Assembly: GCA_023101885.1 (NCBI GenBank)
Contig: JALPQD010000303.1
Span: 2,848,786-2,912,785 of the forward strand
Direction of reading: 5' to 3'
Length of the DNA: 64,000 nt
From: Typhlomys cinereus
Lineage: Eukaryota > Chordata > Mammalia > Rodentia > Platacanthomyidae
Shown: one piece after another, positions 32,812 to 45,595 of the stretch
Layout of the letters: each line of letters opens with the position of its first letter
How positions within the stretch are numbered: the stretch's first letter is position 1
The notes under the pieces: model-generated
Told to the model about the DNA's origin: nothing
Seen by the model: the letters and a program-made list of their open reading frames with translations, nothing else
The model's database searches: none
Translations under genes and position numbers: made by a program

Positions 32812-35420
32812 CAGCTACAAATGTCGATGGTATTAGCAGAATCTGAGGTTTGGTCATCAAATAAATGGCCAGTGTTTTCTTGTGATAGATAGTTTGTGCA
32901 GACATGTTGGACTATCATTTGGGCACTTTAATATTTACTTACTATGACACAGCTTATTTATGAAATTCAATTTTGATATGGTTTGGAGTTTTGGGTAAGT
33001 CTGTGTATCTTTCTATGAATCTACAGACATTATTCTGACCTATGGACTTCACCAGACAGCCCCAAAAGACATTGCTAATATGCTCTTGCTCTACAAGAAC
33101 AGAATGCAAAAGACCTGTGTGGAAAAGATCCTCTGTCCCAGCCTGTGGGGGCTCTTTTTCAATGGGGGCTCTTCTTCAGTGGCCTCCCTCCTCCAGCTCC
33201 AGAATAGTATCTAAACCTTTCCAGTTCTTGGCTGGGCCTCATGGTGTGAATCCCCCCCCCCAAAAAAAAATCCTGCATGAGCAAGAAATTCCCTTTGTTT
33301 CTCAAAACCGAAGCTTCTTCTCTTTCCTTTTGTAGTCACCATCATAAACTGGGTGGGCATGTGCTATAATGTTCCTAATAAAGCTCAACAGCTTTCTGTA
33401 AGGTCTCAGATTTGAGGCTCAAGGGAGACACTGAGACAGATTGCCCTTTTGGGTAAGAAATTTATTAGCAGAGTTACAGAGTGCACAGGGAGACAGAAGG
33501 TGAGGACTCTGAGAATTCAGGCCCACACCCCTTACAGGTTTCAGAAGTGGGAAGGTCCTCGCCATGTGGTTGATGCGTAGTCAGTTGTATATGCTTGGGG
33601 TTGTGTGGTCTCTGATCAGGCAACAGAAGGGACAAAGCTTTACCTTTGTGTGTCTACCATTGAATATGTCTCTGGTAGCTCCTGATTGCTTGCAGTAGAC
33701 TTAGATTTCTTTTGGGGAAGCAAGAATTGCAGACTCACAGACAGACTTGGTAGAAAGGGATCTGTCATTTCTCTGTAGCTGTGGCAATTGCAGAATCAAG
33801 TATGAGGGCGGAGAAATAGGTTGCTGCAAGAAGCATAGCCTGAATAGGCCCTAGCCCAAACTTAACATTTTGAGCATATGTATCTCAGAGGAATAAGTTC
33901 ATAAGCAAAGAGATAGATAATGCCTTATGGGTAGCAGGTGTTGCTTTCAATCTTCGCTGGTTTGTGCTGACTTAAGGCATCTGGAGTCTCAGAAATGGAT
34001 TGACTTGCATTTAGGGGAAGAAAAGTATGTCAGGCAACAGCACAAGGGGGCTGACAGAAAGCACACAGCTGATAGAAGCTAGGCTCCAGTGCCCACAGGG
34101 TTAAGACCCAGCAGCCAAAGGTGGAGCTCGGTTTCTAAGGAAACCACTCCACCAGTTCCAGCAAGGGCCTCGGAGCCAGAACCCGCTGGCAAACTGAGGT
34201 GAGTGCACAGCGAGGCCCAGCGAGGCTGACTCTGAACACTGCCTAACCCCTTAATGAGGCTACAAAGGCTGCTATGGGACAGACACAACAGGGACCTTGG
34301 CCAGTGCATCTAATGGGCGTTCCCAGGCAGGACCAAGTCTTTCTCCCTATGTGTGAGCAGACACTGAGCTGGGAAGACTGACCCAACCACCTTTGCATTC
34401 TCTAACAACGCTGGGGCTTCAGTCTCCACCCTGAAATCAACTGTGTCTGTCAATCATCCTGTGATAGGTGAGACCCGCCCCCTAGGAAATTTGATCTACT
34501 TTTGACTTTCCAAAAGCCCTGTACCGTGTCTGCCTCCCCATCCCCCAACTTTTTCTCGTCCCCTTCCCCCCAAACTGGGGCCTGTAAGATTTCCAAAATG
34601 TGACCGTTACAAGAACATGCTCTTTGGGCTTTCAATGAGGGAAACTCTGTTTCCCAAGATGGGAAGTTCAATCTCCAGGGGTTGCAAGTATCTGCCTCTC
34701 CCTTGACTCCATCCTTAAATTAGGGAAACCTGGTCCCAAATCTCTTCCTGGATCCTGTCAGGTGGGAAATTAGTAGATTTTTTTTTTTTTTTTGAATGAC
34801 TTGGGATAGGTAAGAAAACTCCTTAGACCCAATCATTTTCTGTTCCACTGCCTGCTTGACCTAAAAGCTTAGTCTAAAAACATGAAGAAGCATGGCCACC
34901 CAAGGGAAACAAAAGGAAAGGTAAAGAGGTGGCCTCTAGAAAGATGTCAACATACTGTTGTATTATCCTATGGCTTGAGATTTTGTAAGAGGGAAGATAC
35001 TCGATTTTTCAGGATATCTGCTTCCATTTACAAACCCACACAACTGATTGCAAAAGACATTGTCATGTGCTGTTTCCATTGAGAAGCTGGCTCTGAAGCA
35101 CTTTCCAGACCTAAGCATGTTTGTTTCAAAGTGTCCTCTAAACTTCTGTTGTGGGTCATGTTCAGTCCCCTGATTCTTAATAGAAAAGGGGAATGAAAAC
35201 AGCTGAATTCAAAGCATAATGCTCTTCAAGTAACCAAAATGTAAACTGTTTCTAACAAATGGTAATTTTGTTTATCATGTGATGTACAGAGGCCTATGAT
35301 AGGAAAACCTCCAAAATGTTCTTTTATGGAAGAGACAAAGGAAATCCCCCCAAATGTTTCAGATGGTCACAATAACATAATGATTTTAATGGGACTTCCT
35401 CATTTAATTTCCGCTAAATA
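32812..35420. other. Intergenic with LTR-like material, no gene recognised
   Basis: The stretch 33010-33430 has a C-run plus A-run (33252-33271) and an AATAAAG near 33377. The stretch 33690-33870 shows diverged similarity to 39240-39410, suggesting two old copies of one repeat. A T-run lies at 34779-34793. The rest is unclassified. Confidence 0.4.
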
Positions 35421-35429
35421 TCAGTATGG

Positions 35430-35845
35430 TAGATAGCTACTGGTATCAACTTTGTTATTGAAGTCTAGAGCACATTTGTAAAGAATTAGTATTTGGGCTG
35501 AGCCTTGAAAAAGTCTACAGAAGATTATATGATTGATAAGGAGAGCCCAGCCTATGATAGGTGGGACCATTCGCTGGGCAGATTAATAAAATGGAGGGAG
35601 CTAGTTAAGTAAGTTGACATTCTTTAGCATACTTGGACATACATGCTGTCTGAAAAGAGAAGTTTGCCCTTCTCTCAGCAGTCCTGTGAATATGTCCTGC
35701 TCAGTTCCCTCAGCCCCTGATATTGGCTTGGACTCTCCTGCCAAGCTGGATTAAAGACTATAACTGAACATTGTAAGCCAACATAAAACTCCTTATTCCT
35801 GTAAACCATGTGATAAATGTATCATATCAGGGACAGTAATGTTTC
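35430..35845 (+). mobile_element. ~430 bp interspersed repeat, copy C (diverged)
   Basis: Same order of blocks as copy A ('agcccagcctatgataggtg', 'cagttccctcagcccctgat', 'aagctggattaaagac'), with many substitutions and small indels. Confidence 0.55.
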
Positions 35846-36163
35846 CTTCTCTATCTAAATGCCCATTCTCTTGACCAAACCGAACCCAAGGGTAACATAA
35901 AAGATTATTGGCTAATTTGTGTCTTCAGTGAGGTTTGTCTTATGTATATATTTTGGCTACTTTTAGCAATAAGTTTCTCTATATCTTTCATCTATTCATC
36001 AAGTTGATAAATCTGCTTAAAAGGTTTAGGAAGTTTACAGGTGATCCTGTGTCTCATTATATTGTAATATATTTAAAACAATAACTCATGGCTATGTGCG
36101 TTTGGCTCTAAAGGAAAAGTACAATTAATTAACAATTAAATACTTGTTAAATTTGTAACAACT

Positions 36164-36465
36164 GGGCTGGAGAGGTGGCTGAGGGGTTAAGCCTCCGCTT
36201 TGCAGGTGGAAGTTCCCGAGTTCGGATCCCAGATCCCACGAATAGATGCCAGGTGGAAGCGGGGGCGACCTGCGCTTCTGGTCCTGGTAGGGCGGAGCCT
36301 GTGAATCCCGGGGCAGAAGGAGGTGGAGGCGTCCATGGTGGTTCGCGAATTCGTCCGTGGTTCTACACATACACAGACACAAACACACACACACATGCGC
36401 GTGCGAGAGCACATACACACACACATGTACACAGTTGAATAAATAATAATAATAATAATAAATTA
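36164..36465 (+). mobile_element. Young tRNA-headed SINE (forward) with 15 bp target-site duplication
   Basis: Head gggctggagaggtggctgag (single change in the A box), canonical body, CA-rich tail and AAT repeats. AAATTTGTAACAACT lies on both sides at 36149-36163 and 36466-36480. Confidence 0.92.
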
Positions 36466-36677
36466 AAATTTGTAACAACTATATTCTCTCTGAATTTTAG
36501 GTAGTCTCTAGGATGATTTATGATATATTATATAGGTAATTTAGATTAACTTTTAACTTGGGTAAAGTTATTTGTTAATGTTACTATGTCTCATACTAAA
36601 ATATGGGAAATATATAATAAGAATGGATAAAATCCTTAACAAAGGGCATAAGACATCTTTTTATTTTTTCATGTTGC

Positions 36678-36690
36678 CTCTATGTGTGTC

Positions 36691-36741
<51 letters not shown>

Positions 36742-36952
36742 CTGTGGAGGCTCAAAAGTTGATTTCAGGAATCATCCTGGATTGCTTCTATTTTTTGCTT
36801 TGCTATGGGATTTCATAGATTCCATCTTCCAGAGCCTGAAGTGCAGGCTAATACCATTTCCTCCTGGCATTTTTACATGGGATCTGGGATATGAACTCGG
36901 GTCCTTCTTTTTTTCAAGACAGTATTAAACCCTGAGCCATCTCTCCAACTCA
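36678..36952 (-). mobile_element. tRNA-headed SINE, older subfamily (reverse)
   Basis: TG tract at 36693-36740, 'gcctgtggaggctcaaaagt', 'tggcatttttacatgggatc' and the reversed head 'ccctgagccatctctccaac'. Confidence 0.7.
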
Positions 36953-37820
36953 TAAGACATTTCTTTAAAGAAATCCCCTTGATAACATAGTAGTTAAAAA
37001 ACAAAAAGATGTATGATGGACTAATTACAGAAAAAAATACTAAAGAAAGCTATGAAAGTCTAAGCTTATGAAATGTTCATCCTTTTCTGTCTTGCTCAAT
37101 ATCATGAAAATCATGTTAATGCATAATATACTCACAGATAAACTCTCAGAGTGGAGGAAAATATAGACAATGAAGAAGAAATCATTCACAAGAGATTCCC
37201 CACTTCCTGAAATTTTATTTTATGCAGTAATGTAAAACATAAGCATACTCCTAGGCACACAAAGCAACCAGGACGGTACTTATAAAATAACATTACTCAA
37301 ATAAATCTCAACAGGTGGTCTGAGAAAAATAGAAGGGTTACTTCATAAGAAAAGTATTTTACAGTATTGTGTCTATTACCTGACTTACATAAAAGTTATA
37401 GTGCCAGATCAGTGTAACTGACCTTCTGGGTGTTCAGTAACTATATTTGGAGGCCTATGCCAATTTGGACAGAGAGACAAATACAGCCAATATTTGACCC
37501 TTGCTCTCAGAGATCAACTAGGTCCCAGGGACTATGGGATACCTAGTCTAACGCCTCTGACAAGTCACCTGTCCTCTTGTTCAGAGAAGTCATAGAGACC
37601 CAGAAGTTATAATCTGACTAGTAAATATTCTGCAAAATATAGAATCACAAACAGGAACATGTGGCTTGTGCTTCCAAAGGAAACTACTTGACTAACAGGA
37701 CCTTGATTCATCTGCTAGAGATAGCACAACTGGAAAAAGCTAAAGGAGCCAGGACTCTGAGCAAAAAGCCCTAGATTTGCCTCTGGCTGGACCCTTGACT
37801 AGTCTTGACAAAAATAACAA
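36953..37820. other. Intergenic, AT-rich, no gene recognised
   Basis: AT-rich sequence without a recognisable element or coding content. Confidence 0.5.
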
Positions 37821-37824
37821 CCAA

Positions 37825-38085
37825 GGGCTGGGAAGATGGTCAGGGGTTAAGCCTTTGCCTCACAAGCAAAAGGACTTGAGTTCCGATCTCCAGCTCCCAG
37901 GGAAAAATCACTGAGTAGAAATGGTAGTAGCCTATACTTCTGGCCCTGGAAGGTGGAGCCTGGGAAACCCCAGAGCAAAGCAGTAAGGTGGTAGAGCAAT
38001 TCAGGATGATTCCCAATGTTGCTCTTAGCCCTCTATGGGCACATATACTCAAATACTCTTTTCTGCACACACACAGCCAAAAGGT
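37825..38085 (+). mobile_element. tRNA-headed SINE, older subfamily (forward)
   Basis: Head 'gggctgggaagatggtcagg', 'cttctggccctggaaggtgg' and 'aattcaggatgattcccaat', then a CA tail. A TA microsatellite follows at about 38096-38112. Confidence 0.75.
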
Positions 38086-38291
38086 TTATCCTGGCATTAT
38101 ATATATATATATAATCTAAAACACTCAATAGGAAAGCCTAGTAAAAAATTAATATTGATGTAATTTTTTATGTGTTTTAACATGACTTGGGCACTAGTAT
38201 TAAGCCCATATTAGATCTCATTAAAGTCTTCCTTAAAAAGTGCTGCTTAGATATAAACAACCTCAATCTACAGTGTCTCTGCAGGGCCTAT

Positions 38292-38645
38292 GTAATGGTT
38301 ACACTTAACTATTGCTGTGAGAGAGTACCCAAAGTCAAGCAACTTCAGGGAGAAAGAGAGATTTATTCACCTTACGGTTCCAGAGGGGAGAAAGTCTCTC
38401 AAAGCGGAAGCAGCATGGCTGGCTGCCCAAAGCTGGAGGAGGCTAAGTCACCGCAGACATCTTGGAAGCTGAGAGCTTCAAGACTGCTTGCTACAAAGAC
38501 AGACTTCTCCGGAGGTAGGGTGAGACTCATCCACCTCAAGGCCCACCCCTTGTGAATGCCTTCCTCCAGCAAGGCTCCATCTCTCAAGGTGCCATGACCT
38601 TGCCAAACACATGAGACAGTGGGGGACACATTTCAAACCATGACA
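38292..38645 (+). mobile_element. ~365 bp interspersed repeat, copy 2
   Basis: Second copy of the element at 32450-32811. Most of the body is near-identical (for example 'ggaggctaagtcaccgcaga' and 'gtgccatgaccttgc'). Confidence 0.6.
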
Positions 38646-40455
38646 GCCTACAAACAAACAAACAAACAAAATCAGATTCATTGTATTGTTCAACCTAAAA
38701 ATTACACAATGGTAAAACTTCTCTCGCTTCCTTTCTAGAATCTACCTATTGAGACTCTACACTGTGATACTAGGGGCCCCAACAGCTGTTGATGCCTAAA
38801 CTTAAACTCTGGGTTGTCATTCTACAGCCAAGTCTTGGAGTCAAGGAAAGAAAGCCTGGAGGAGAAGCCAGATCAACAGGCTCTCATGTGCCTGTCAAGA
38901 GGGTCTCAACGATTTTAACAGACACTTAAAAACATTTCTTGTTTTGGCTTCTGGTGCTCTGCCCAAGACTTAACGGTGTTAAATTCTTCTGTAGTTCCCT
39001 GCCTTTCATACTTTCTAACCTGACCTGGGGGGTGAAATACTAGCTCCAAGGCAGCGGTGGAGCAAAGGGGAGACGACATTTGGTTGGGATGAGGATTGTA
39101 GGTAGAGGCATTGTGGATTTTTTTCTTTCCTATCCAGGCAAAGCAGCTGTGCTGTGTGCCCTTTAGGAGGAGCAAGTGCCTGCAGAGAGTCACATGCCAT
39201 TGGCTGCCAGCAGATGCTAACGCCAGGCTAGGGGGAAAGAGCAGGAGGCAGGAAGATTTCCTTTGGAGAAGTAAAAATGCAGACTCTCAGGAGACTGTCA
39301 ACAGGATATCTGCCATTTCCCTGCAGATTCAGATAAGAGGGGAGAGAGAGAGAGGCTGCTGTAGGTGAGCATGGCCTAAATGTCCCTAACTCAAACCTTC
39401 ACTTTCTATCAAACCTATAAGATGTTTTCAATTCATCTGTCACAGATTGATTTTGCCTGGTGGTTTCAGTCTGTCACCTTGGCTTTGATGATTCTAGGCC
39501 CGTAAGGAGGTAGAGCATCTGAAGGTAGAAGCATGTGTTAGGAGCTGCCTATCTTCCAACAGGCAGGAAGCAGGGAAGAAGGAACCTGAAACCAGGAGAG
39601 CTGGTCCCTCCAGCTAGGTCCCATATTTAAAGTTTCCAGAAGCTCCAAAAATAGCACCGTTAGTTGGCAGTCAGGAGCTCAAACCACGAGCTTATAAGGG
39701 ACATTTTAAGTTCCAATGGTGATTGAATTAGAAATGATTTGGTGGTAGGGTTTAAGAGGAACCAAGGAAGCTGGTAAGGCAGCACATGTCTGTAATCTTG
39801 GTACTAGTGAGGCTGAGGCAACAGGATCAGAAGCTCAAGGTCATTCTCTGCTACACACGGAGTTTAAGAGACCTGCCATCACCACCTCCCCTAAAGGAAC
39901 TTTAGGAGATGGAAACATTCTAGATTTTTATCTGGGTATTTGCCCGAATAAACCTGAAGTCATATAGTTAAGATTGAAGGTAAATTATATTTTAAGAAAC
40001 CAAACCTCTCATGCATAAAATACCCAAGTGATTTCTGTTTTGAACACCTGACACTGGACAGAGCCCTGCACAACGAAGCAGCAAGAGAAGCTAAGGGCAA
40101 GTAGGGCACACATGACAGGAAGCGGGGACCTTGGAGGGTCACAGCCAGACAGAACCCCTGTGGTGATCTTATGAATTTTCCTTTAGAAATAACATGATTA
40201 TCGTCTTGGAGCAGAGGTCATCTTGACCTATTAGCTGTGGCAACTAATTGAGCAGAACGATACAGAGGTAGCTAAGTCTGTGGTGATAGTAATGGAACTG
40301 CTGACACTCTGTGGAGGAGAGAAGGTCAAAAGGCCTTCATTTGACATTACAGCCATCACTCCTTCCTGCTTTCCATCAGCTTCTAGACTGTGAAAGAAGT
40401 GGAGGACTGAAAGGAGGACTCTGCAGTGTAGCTTCTGTGAGGTCATCTAGCTACT
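38646..40455. other. Intergenic, no gene recognised
   Basis: Contains a segment related to 33690-33870 (about 39240-39410) and a B1-like SINE (39771-39895). No coding content is recognised. Confidence 0.45.
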
Positions 40456-42000
40456 TGATTTTTGACAAAGATGCCAAATATTTACACTGGGGAAAGGACA
40501 GCATCTTCAACAAGTGTTATTGGGAAAATTGGGAAAGTTGATTCTTACTTCTCACCTTGCACAGGCGTGAACTCCAAGTGGATTAGGGACCTCAGTGTTA
40601 AATCTGAAATTTTGACACTTTCAGAAGAAAGAATGGGGAATATACTTCAGTTGATAGGCCTAGGTAAAGATTTTCTGAACAGGACGCCAAATGCCCAGGA
40701 ACTAAGACCAATAATCAACAAATGGAAATTCATGAAATTCAAAATCTTCTGTTCTGCAAAAGAAACTCTCAATTGTGCAAAAAGACAACCCTTGAAATGG
40801 GAGAAAAATCTTTGCTAGCTATGAATTTGACAAAGGATTAATCTCCACTAGAATATACAGAGAACTGAAAAAAGAGGGGTAGGGGGAATCACCAAGAAAG
40901 CAAACAACCTAATTGAAAAATTGGCCCTGAAACTAAAAGGGATTTCTCACAAAAAGAAATCAAAATATCAAACAGATAGCTTTAAAAAATTCTTAACTTC
41001 CCTCATCATCAGGGAAATGCAAATTAAAACTATCCTGCAATGCCATCTTACCCCAGTTAAACTGGATAAGAGCAAAAACACAAATAAGAACAAATGCTGG
41101 CAAGGATGTGGAGAAAAGGGAACACTTATTCATTGGTGGTAGGAGTGTAAACTGGTGCATCCACTTGGAAATCAATATGGAGCTTCCTCAGAAAGCTAAA
41201 AATGGAACTACCATATGATCCAGCTCTATTATTTCTGGGACTGTTTCCAAGGAATTTTATCTCTTACTACAAAGGCATTTGTTCTTCTGTGTTCATTCCA
41301 GCTCTATTTACAAAATGGAATTTAAAAAATGGAATCAACATGTTTTCTACAGAGAAATGGTTAATGAAACTGTGGTACATATATACAATGGAATACTATT
41401 CAGCTATCGAGAAGGATGAGATTGTAGAATTTACTGGTAACTGGATGGAACTAGAAAATATAATATTAAACGAGGGATCACAGACACAGAAAGACAAATT
41501 CCATATGGTCTCTCTTACATATAAATGCTAGCATTAAACTCTTGTCTGGAGTATTTGGCTTAGAATTCCGACGTGATTATGTAGCTTGTTGTAATGCTCA
41601 ATTTATTACAGCTACTTATGGGCCTGAGATGCTTAAGTCAACTGACAATTTCTATGGTGTGGGATTCAAATATAGCATTGGGCATGCTTTTAAAATCCAA
41701 GCAGAGACAGCCAAGGATTTAGTGGAAGATGATATTGCACCTGTTTGGTTGATGAGTGTTGCCTACTGTGTTGTGTGTAACAGTTATGTGGTGCTACTAT
41801 GGTTCTGATAGCCAAGAACTGTGGATTTGGTTGGGTTTTTGGACAGAGTGGGGTCCCTTTGTATTTCTTTCTTTGTGTGTAGTGGAGTACTCTGTGATGT
41901 TGCATTTCTGTTTATGTTTTTGGAATTTTGTTTCATATACAACTTGTTGTCCAGCCTACTCCTAATTTAAAAATTTTTGAAGAAAGTTTTTTTAAAAAAT
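40456..42000 (+). pseudogene. LINE-1 ORF2 C-terminal remnant plus L1 3' UTR
   Basis: Consecutive open segments in shifted frames at 40462-40818, 40921-41142 and 41202-41531 encode the C-terminal part of L1 ORF2p. Characteristic pieces are WQGCGEKGTLIHWW and LWYIYTMEYYSAI, followed by FTGNWMELENIIL. Frame changes and stops show that it is dead. The 3' UTR continues from 41532 to an A-rich AATAAA end at about 41995-42010. It is truncated at the 5' side, with reverse transcriptase and endonuclease absent. A younger SINE is inserted directly at its tail. Confidence 0.9.
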
Positions 42001-42011
42001 AAATAAAATGG

Positions 42012-42299
42012 GGGCTGGAGAGGTGGCTCAGGGGTTAAGCCTCTGCCTTGCAGGCAGAAGGTGCTGAGTTTGGATCCTAGACCCCACATATAGACGCCAG
42101 GCCGAATTGGGGGCAGCCTGCGTTTCTGGTCCTGGTAGGGCGGAGCCTGTGAATCCTGGGGCAGAGTAAACAAGGAGGTAGAGGCAGTCCATGGTGGTTC
42201 CCGAATTCGTCCGTGGTTCTACATACACACACATACATAGGCACACGCTCACACACATACATGCACAATTGAATAAATAATAGACAATAAAAAAATTTA
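42012..42299 (+). mobile_element. Young tRNA-headed SINE (forward) at the L1 tail
   Basis: Head ggctggagaggtggctcagg, full body with the 'gagtaaacaaggaggtag' segment, CA-rich tail. AAATAAAATGG lies on both sides (42001-42011 and 42300-42310), so it inserted into the A-rich end of the L1. Confidence 0.88.
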
Positions 42300-42423
42300 A
42301 AATAAAATGGACAACAGTCAATAAATCACATCCATGAAATGGGGTAGGATGAAATAAACAATAAAAGGTAAATTATTATAGAGTCCAAAGATTATTTCAT
42401 ATTTTATTTTTTATTTCTTTGCA

Positions 42424-42716
42424 TTGTGTAGGTGCAGGTCTGTACGTGTGCGTGTGGGTGTATGTAGGGGCATTCAAGTATAGAAGAAGGCCTTGTGTGT
42501 GCGCCTGTGGAGACCCAGAGTGGCTTCAGGAATCATTCTGGATTGCTCTACCTCCTTATTGCTTTGTTCTAGGATTTATTTCCCAGGTTTGCCTTACAGG
42601 GCCAGAAGTGCAGGCCGATGCCATTTTTGGCTGGTGTGTTTACTTGGGATCCAGGATCTGAATTCAGGTGCTTAGCTTGTGAGGCAAAGGTAAGCTCTGA
42701 GCCATCTCTCCAGCCC
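42424..42716 (-). mobile_element. tRNA-headed SINE, older subfamily (reverse)
   Basis: 'tgtgcgcctgtggagaccca', 'gggccagaagtgcaggccga' and the reversed head 'tgagccatctctccagccc'. TATTTTATTTT-like sequence lies on both sides. Confidence 0.75.
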
Positions 42717-42831
42717 TCTTATTTTATTTTACTTTAAAATTTTGATAAAATTTTTGATCAGAACACAAATGCAATAATGTGAGTACACCTCAAAGTCACC
42801 CTTGGCCCTCTACAGGGATGCACAGTGCCTT

Positions 42832-42832
<1 letters not shown>

Positions 42833-42875
<43 letters not shown>
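42833..42875. repeat. (CA)n microsatellite
   Basis: About 21 CA units at the end of a short forward SINE tail fragment (about 42780-42832). Confidence 0.93.
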
Positions 42876-42877
<2 letters not shown>

Positions 42878-43133
42878 TATTTTTAAAACCGTAAAGCCTT
42901 TGAGTTTGAATTAATTTGTTTAAATTTTTTCTATTTCTATGTTCAAAAGAATCTTGTCATTACAAAAAAAATCAAAACAAACAAACAAAAAACTCTGCAC
43001 TACAACAATCAAAACAAGGACAGTAACGTTAACAGAATTATCCATTGCCTAAGATTTCACCATTTGTCCCACTTTGATCTCTTTTACCCTGGAACAACTC
43101 TGTGGTCTTCCTTTGTCTTTCATGACCTTGATA

Positions 43134-43282
43134 CCTCCCCTGCCCTCCCCTCCCCTGCCCTCCCCTCCCCTGCCCTCCCCTCCCCTGCCCTCCCCTCCCC
43201 TCCCGTTTTCTCCCCTCCCCTCCCCTCCCCTCCCCTCCCCTCCCCTCCCCTCCCCTCCCCTCCCCTCCCCTCCTCTCCTCCC
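43134..43282. repeat. (CCCCT)n / CCCTG-CCCCT repeat
   Basis: About 150 bp of pentanucleotide repeat. The left third alternates CCCTG and CCCCT units, and the right two thirds are pure CCCCT with one TTTT interruption near 43205. The complement is (AGGGG)n, which can form G-quadruplexes. Confidence 0.97.
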
Positions 43283-43561
43283 TTCTCCACTCTCCTTTCT
43301 CTCTCTTTCTCTCTCTCTTCTCGCTCTAACTCTGGATCTTCCTGCCTCCTGAGTGCTGAATTCACAGGCCTTTTCATGCGACCTTGACATTTTCGAATGT
43401 TAGTTTGCAAATCAAGGTTGTCTGGTAGAATATTCTAAGGTGACAGAAATGTTTTGTATCTTTGCTGTTCTGTATAATAGCCAAGAACCAGCTGTGGTTC
43501 ACATTTGAAATTTGCCTAGTGGAGCTCACTACGCTGTAGACCTGACCTTGTCACTTGCCTA

Positions 43562-43845
43562 GAATTTTTTTTTTTTTTTTTTTTTTTTTTTGCCTCTGCG
43601 GTATGTGTCTGTGTGTTTCAGAGGGCGCTGTGTGTGCCTGTGGAGATCCAAGGATGACTTTAGGAATCACTCTGGACCGTGCTACCTCTGCTTTTGCTCT
43701 GGAGTTTACTAGGCTCTGTCATCCAGGGCCAAAGCACAAGCTGCCACTATTTCTGCCTAGCATTTTTACATGGTATCTGGAGTCCAAGCTCAGGACCTTC
43801 TGCTTGTGTGGCAGAGGCTTAACCCCTGATCCATCTCTCCAGTCC
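43562..43845 (-). mobile_element. tRNA-headed SINE, older subfamily (reverse)
   Basis: A long T-run (43565-43590, the reversed A tail), 'gagggcgctgtgtgtgcctg', 'tagcatttttacatggtatc' and the reversed head 'ccatctctccagtcc'. Confidence 0.75.
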
Positions 43846-44362
43846 TGCCTATATTTTTAAAAGCTGTTGACAAGTGCCTGAGAAATACCCAGACCAAGAA
43901 GTTGGATTGTCTTAATGCCCTTCAAGGTTCAGTGAGGACAGGGGGGATGGTCACATTTGGAAGCCAGTTCTCACACTCTCAATACTCCCCCTACAAGATT
44001 AGATGGATGTAAGACTATTGGAGTCAAAGTAGTCTGTAAACAGGATTAATCCTGGAACTAATTAATATGCCCTTGACGTGAATGTTGCTTTAGAACGTGA
44101 ATGTTGCTTTAGGACACTTTGCTAAAGGGTTGTGAAATATCAGCAGAGCTCCTGATCTTTATACAATTCAGTTTGGAAGAAGTAGCTTGGAGTCAGCTCT
44201 GTCCTCAGCACTTACATGTGATTTCTACTGAATCTCTTAGCCCTCTATTAAAACTGCAGTAGATAGGAAAGCATACCATCAAGTGTGTTTCTGCTACATT
44301 TTCCATATGCTTTTAACTTGTGTGCCCATCTTCATGAAAATATAGGACACAGTCACCCTCTA
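43846..44362. other. Intergenic with a 19 bp tandem duplication
   Basis: No gene is seen. The 19 bp unit acgtgaatgttgctttaga (second copy ends in gga) occurs twice at 44076-44094 and 44095-44113. Confidence 0.6.
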
Positions 44363-44377
44363 AAAGTGTGTCTCTCT

Positions 44378-44658
44378 TGGGGCTGGAGAGGTGGCTCAGG
44401 AGTTAAGCCTCTGCCTTGCAGGCGGAAGGTCCTGAGTTCGGATCCTAGACCCCACGTATAGACGCTGGGCAGAAGCGGGGGCTGCCTGCATTTCTGGTCC
44501 TGGGGGGGTGGAACCTGTGAATCCCCGGCAGGGTAAACAAGGAAGAGGTGGAGACATCCATGGTGGTTCCCGAATTTGCCCGTGATTCTACACACACATA
44601 CATACACATGCGTATACATGCATGCACACACAATTTAATAAATAATAAAAATTTTTTT
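44378..44658 (+). mobile_element. Young tRNA-headed SINE (forward) with 15 bp target-site duplication
   Basis: Head ggggctggagaggtggctca, full body and CA-rich tail. AAAGTGTGTCTCTCT lies at 44363-44377 and 44659-44673. Confidence 0.92.
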
Positions 44659-45044
44659 AAAGTGTGTCTCTCTCAACCCCAAAGATAACTGTAATGCTTT
44701 CTTTTTAAGTATATTAGTTTTTACCTGTTGAAACTTACGTGACTGGAGGCAGAAAGCATGCCTTTGACTCCATTAACAAAGTACCCTTTAGCCATTCCAT
44801 TCTTTCATGGAGAGTTCCAGCCAGATTCTATGTATCAAGAGGCCGTGCCCTTTTGCTGCTGTGTATTGTACCCCATGTGAGCATATCATATTCATTTGGC
44901 CTGTGGACACTGCCAAAATTTATTATGACTATAATGTGAACATCACCTAGTATTTATGTTTCTGGATTAATGAATAAACAGGGGGATTGCTGGATTAGTC
45001 CATACATTTAACATCTTTAAAGAATTTTCAAACATTCCCTCTAT

Positions 45045-45595
45045 TTGTGTGCTTCTATTTGTGTGTTGAGTACCTACATGTGTGAGTTTGGATGTGTACA
45101 TGTGCATGTGGAAGCCAGAAGTTGATGTTGGATGTCTTTCTTGAATATCTACTCTATACTTCATTTTTATTTTCAAAAATATTTTATTTATGAGGGGGGG
45201 AGAGAAAAAGAGAGAGAGAGAGAGAGAGTAAGAGAGAGGAGAAAATGCACGCGTGCCATAGTGCACTGGTGAAGGTCAGAGGACAACTTTTGGAAATCAG
45301 TTCTGACCTTCCGCCATGTGTGTTTCCAGGGATCAAGCTCAGTCACAGGCCCGGGGGCACCGTACCCACAGAGCCGTCTCACTAGCTCCCCTCTACTTTA
45401 TTTATTATGACAGAGTCTCTCATTGAATCCAGAGTTTGTTATTTTAGCCAGCCAGTTTGCTCGACTATCCTACCTCTATGTGGCCTTACAGGCAGCCCTC
45501 CATGCTCTTTTTATGTTAATACTGGAGTTCTGAACTCTGGTCCACATGCTTGTTCAGCAAGGGCTTTATCTACTGAGCCATCTTCCCTTCCCTCC
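45045..45595 (-). mobile_element. B4/RSINE-like element split by a second SINE (reverse)
   Basis: The outer element spans about 45045-45160 and 45395-45595 ('catgtggaagccagaagttg' left; 'tctactgagccatcttccct' right). A reverse tRNA-type SINE with a GA-rich tail is inserted at about 45165-45392 and contains a GA microsatellite (45208-45236). Confidence 0.55.

Noticed and set aside
43049..43410. Open frames across the CCCCT repeat
   Set aside because: The frames are translations of a pentanucleotide repeat, open in all phases for trivial reasons.
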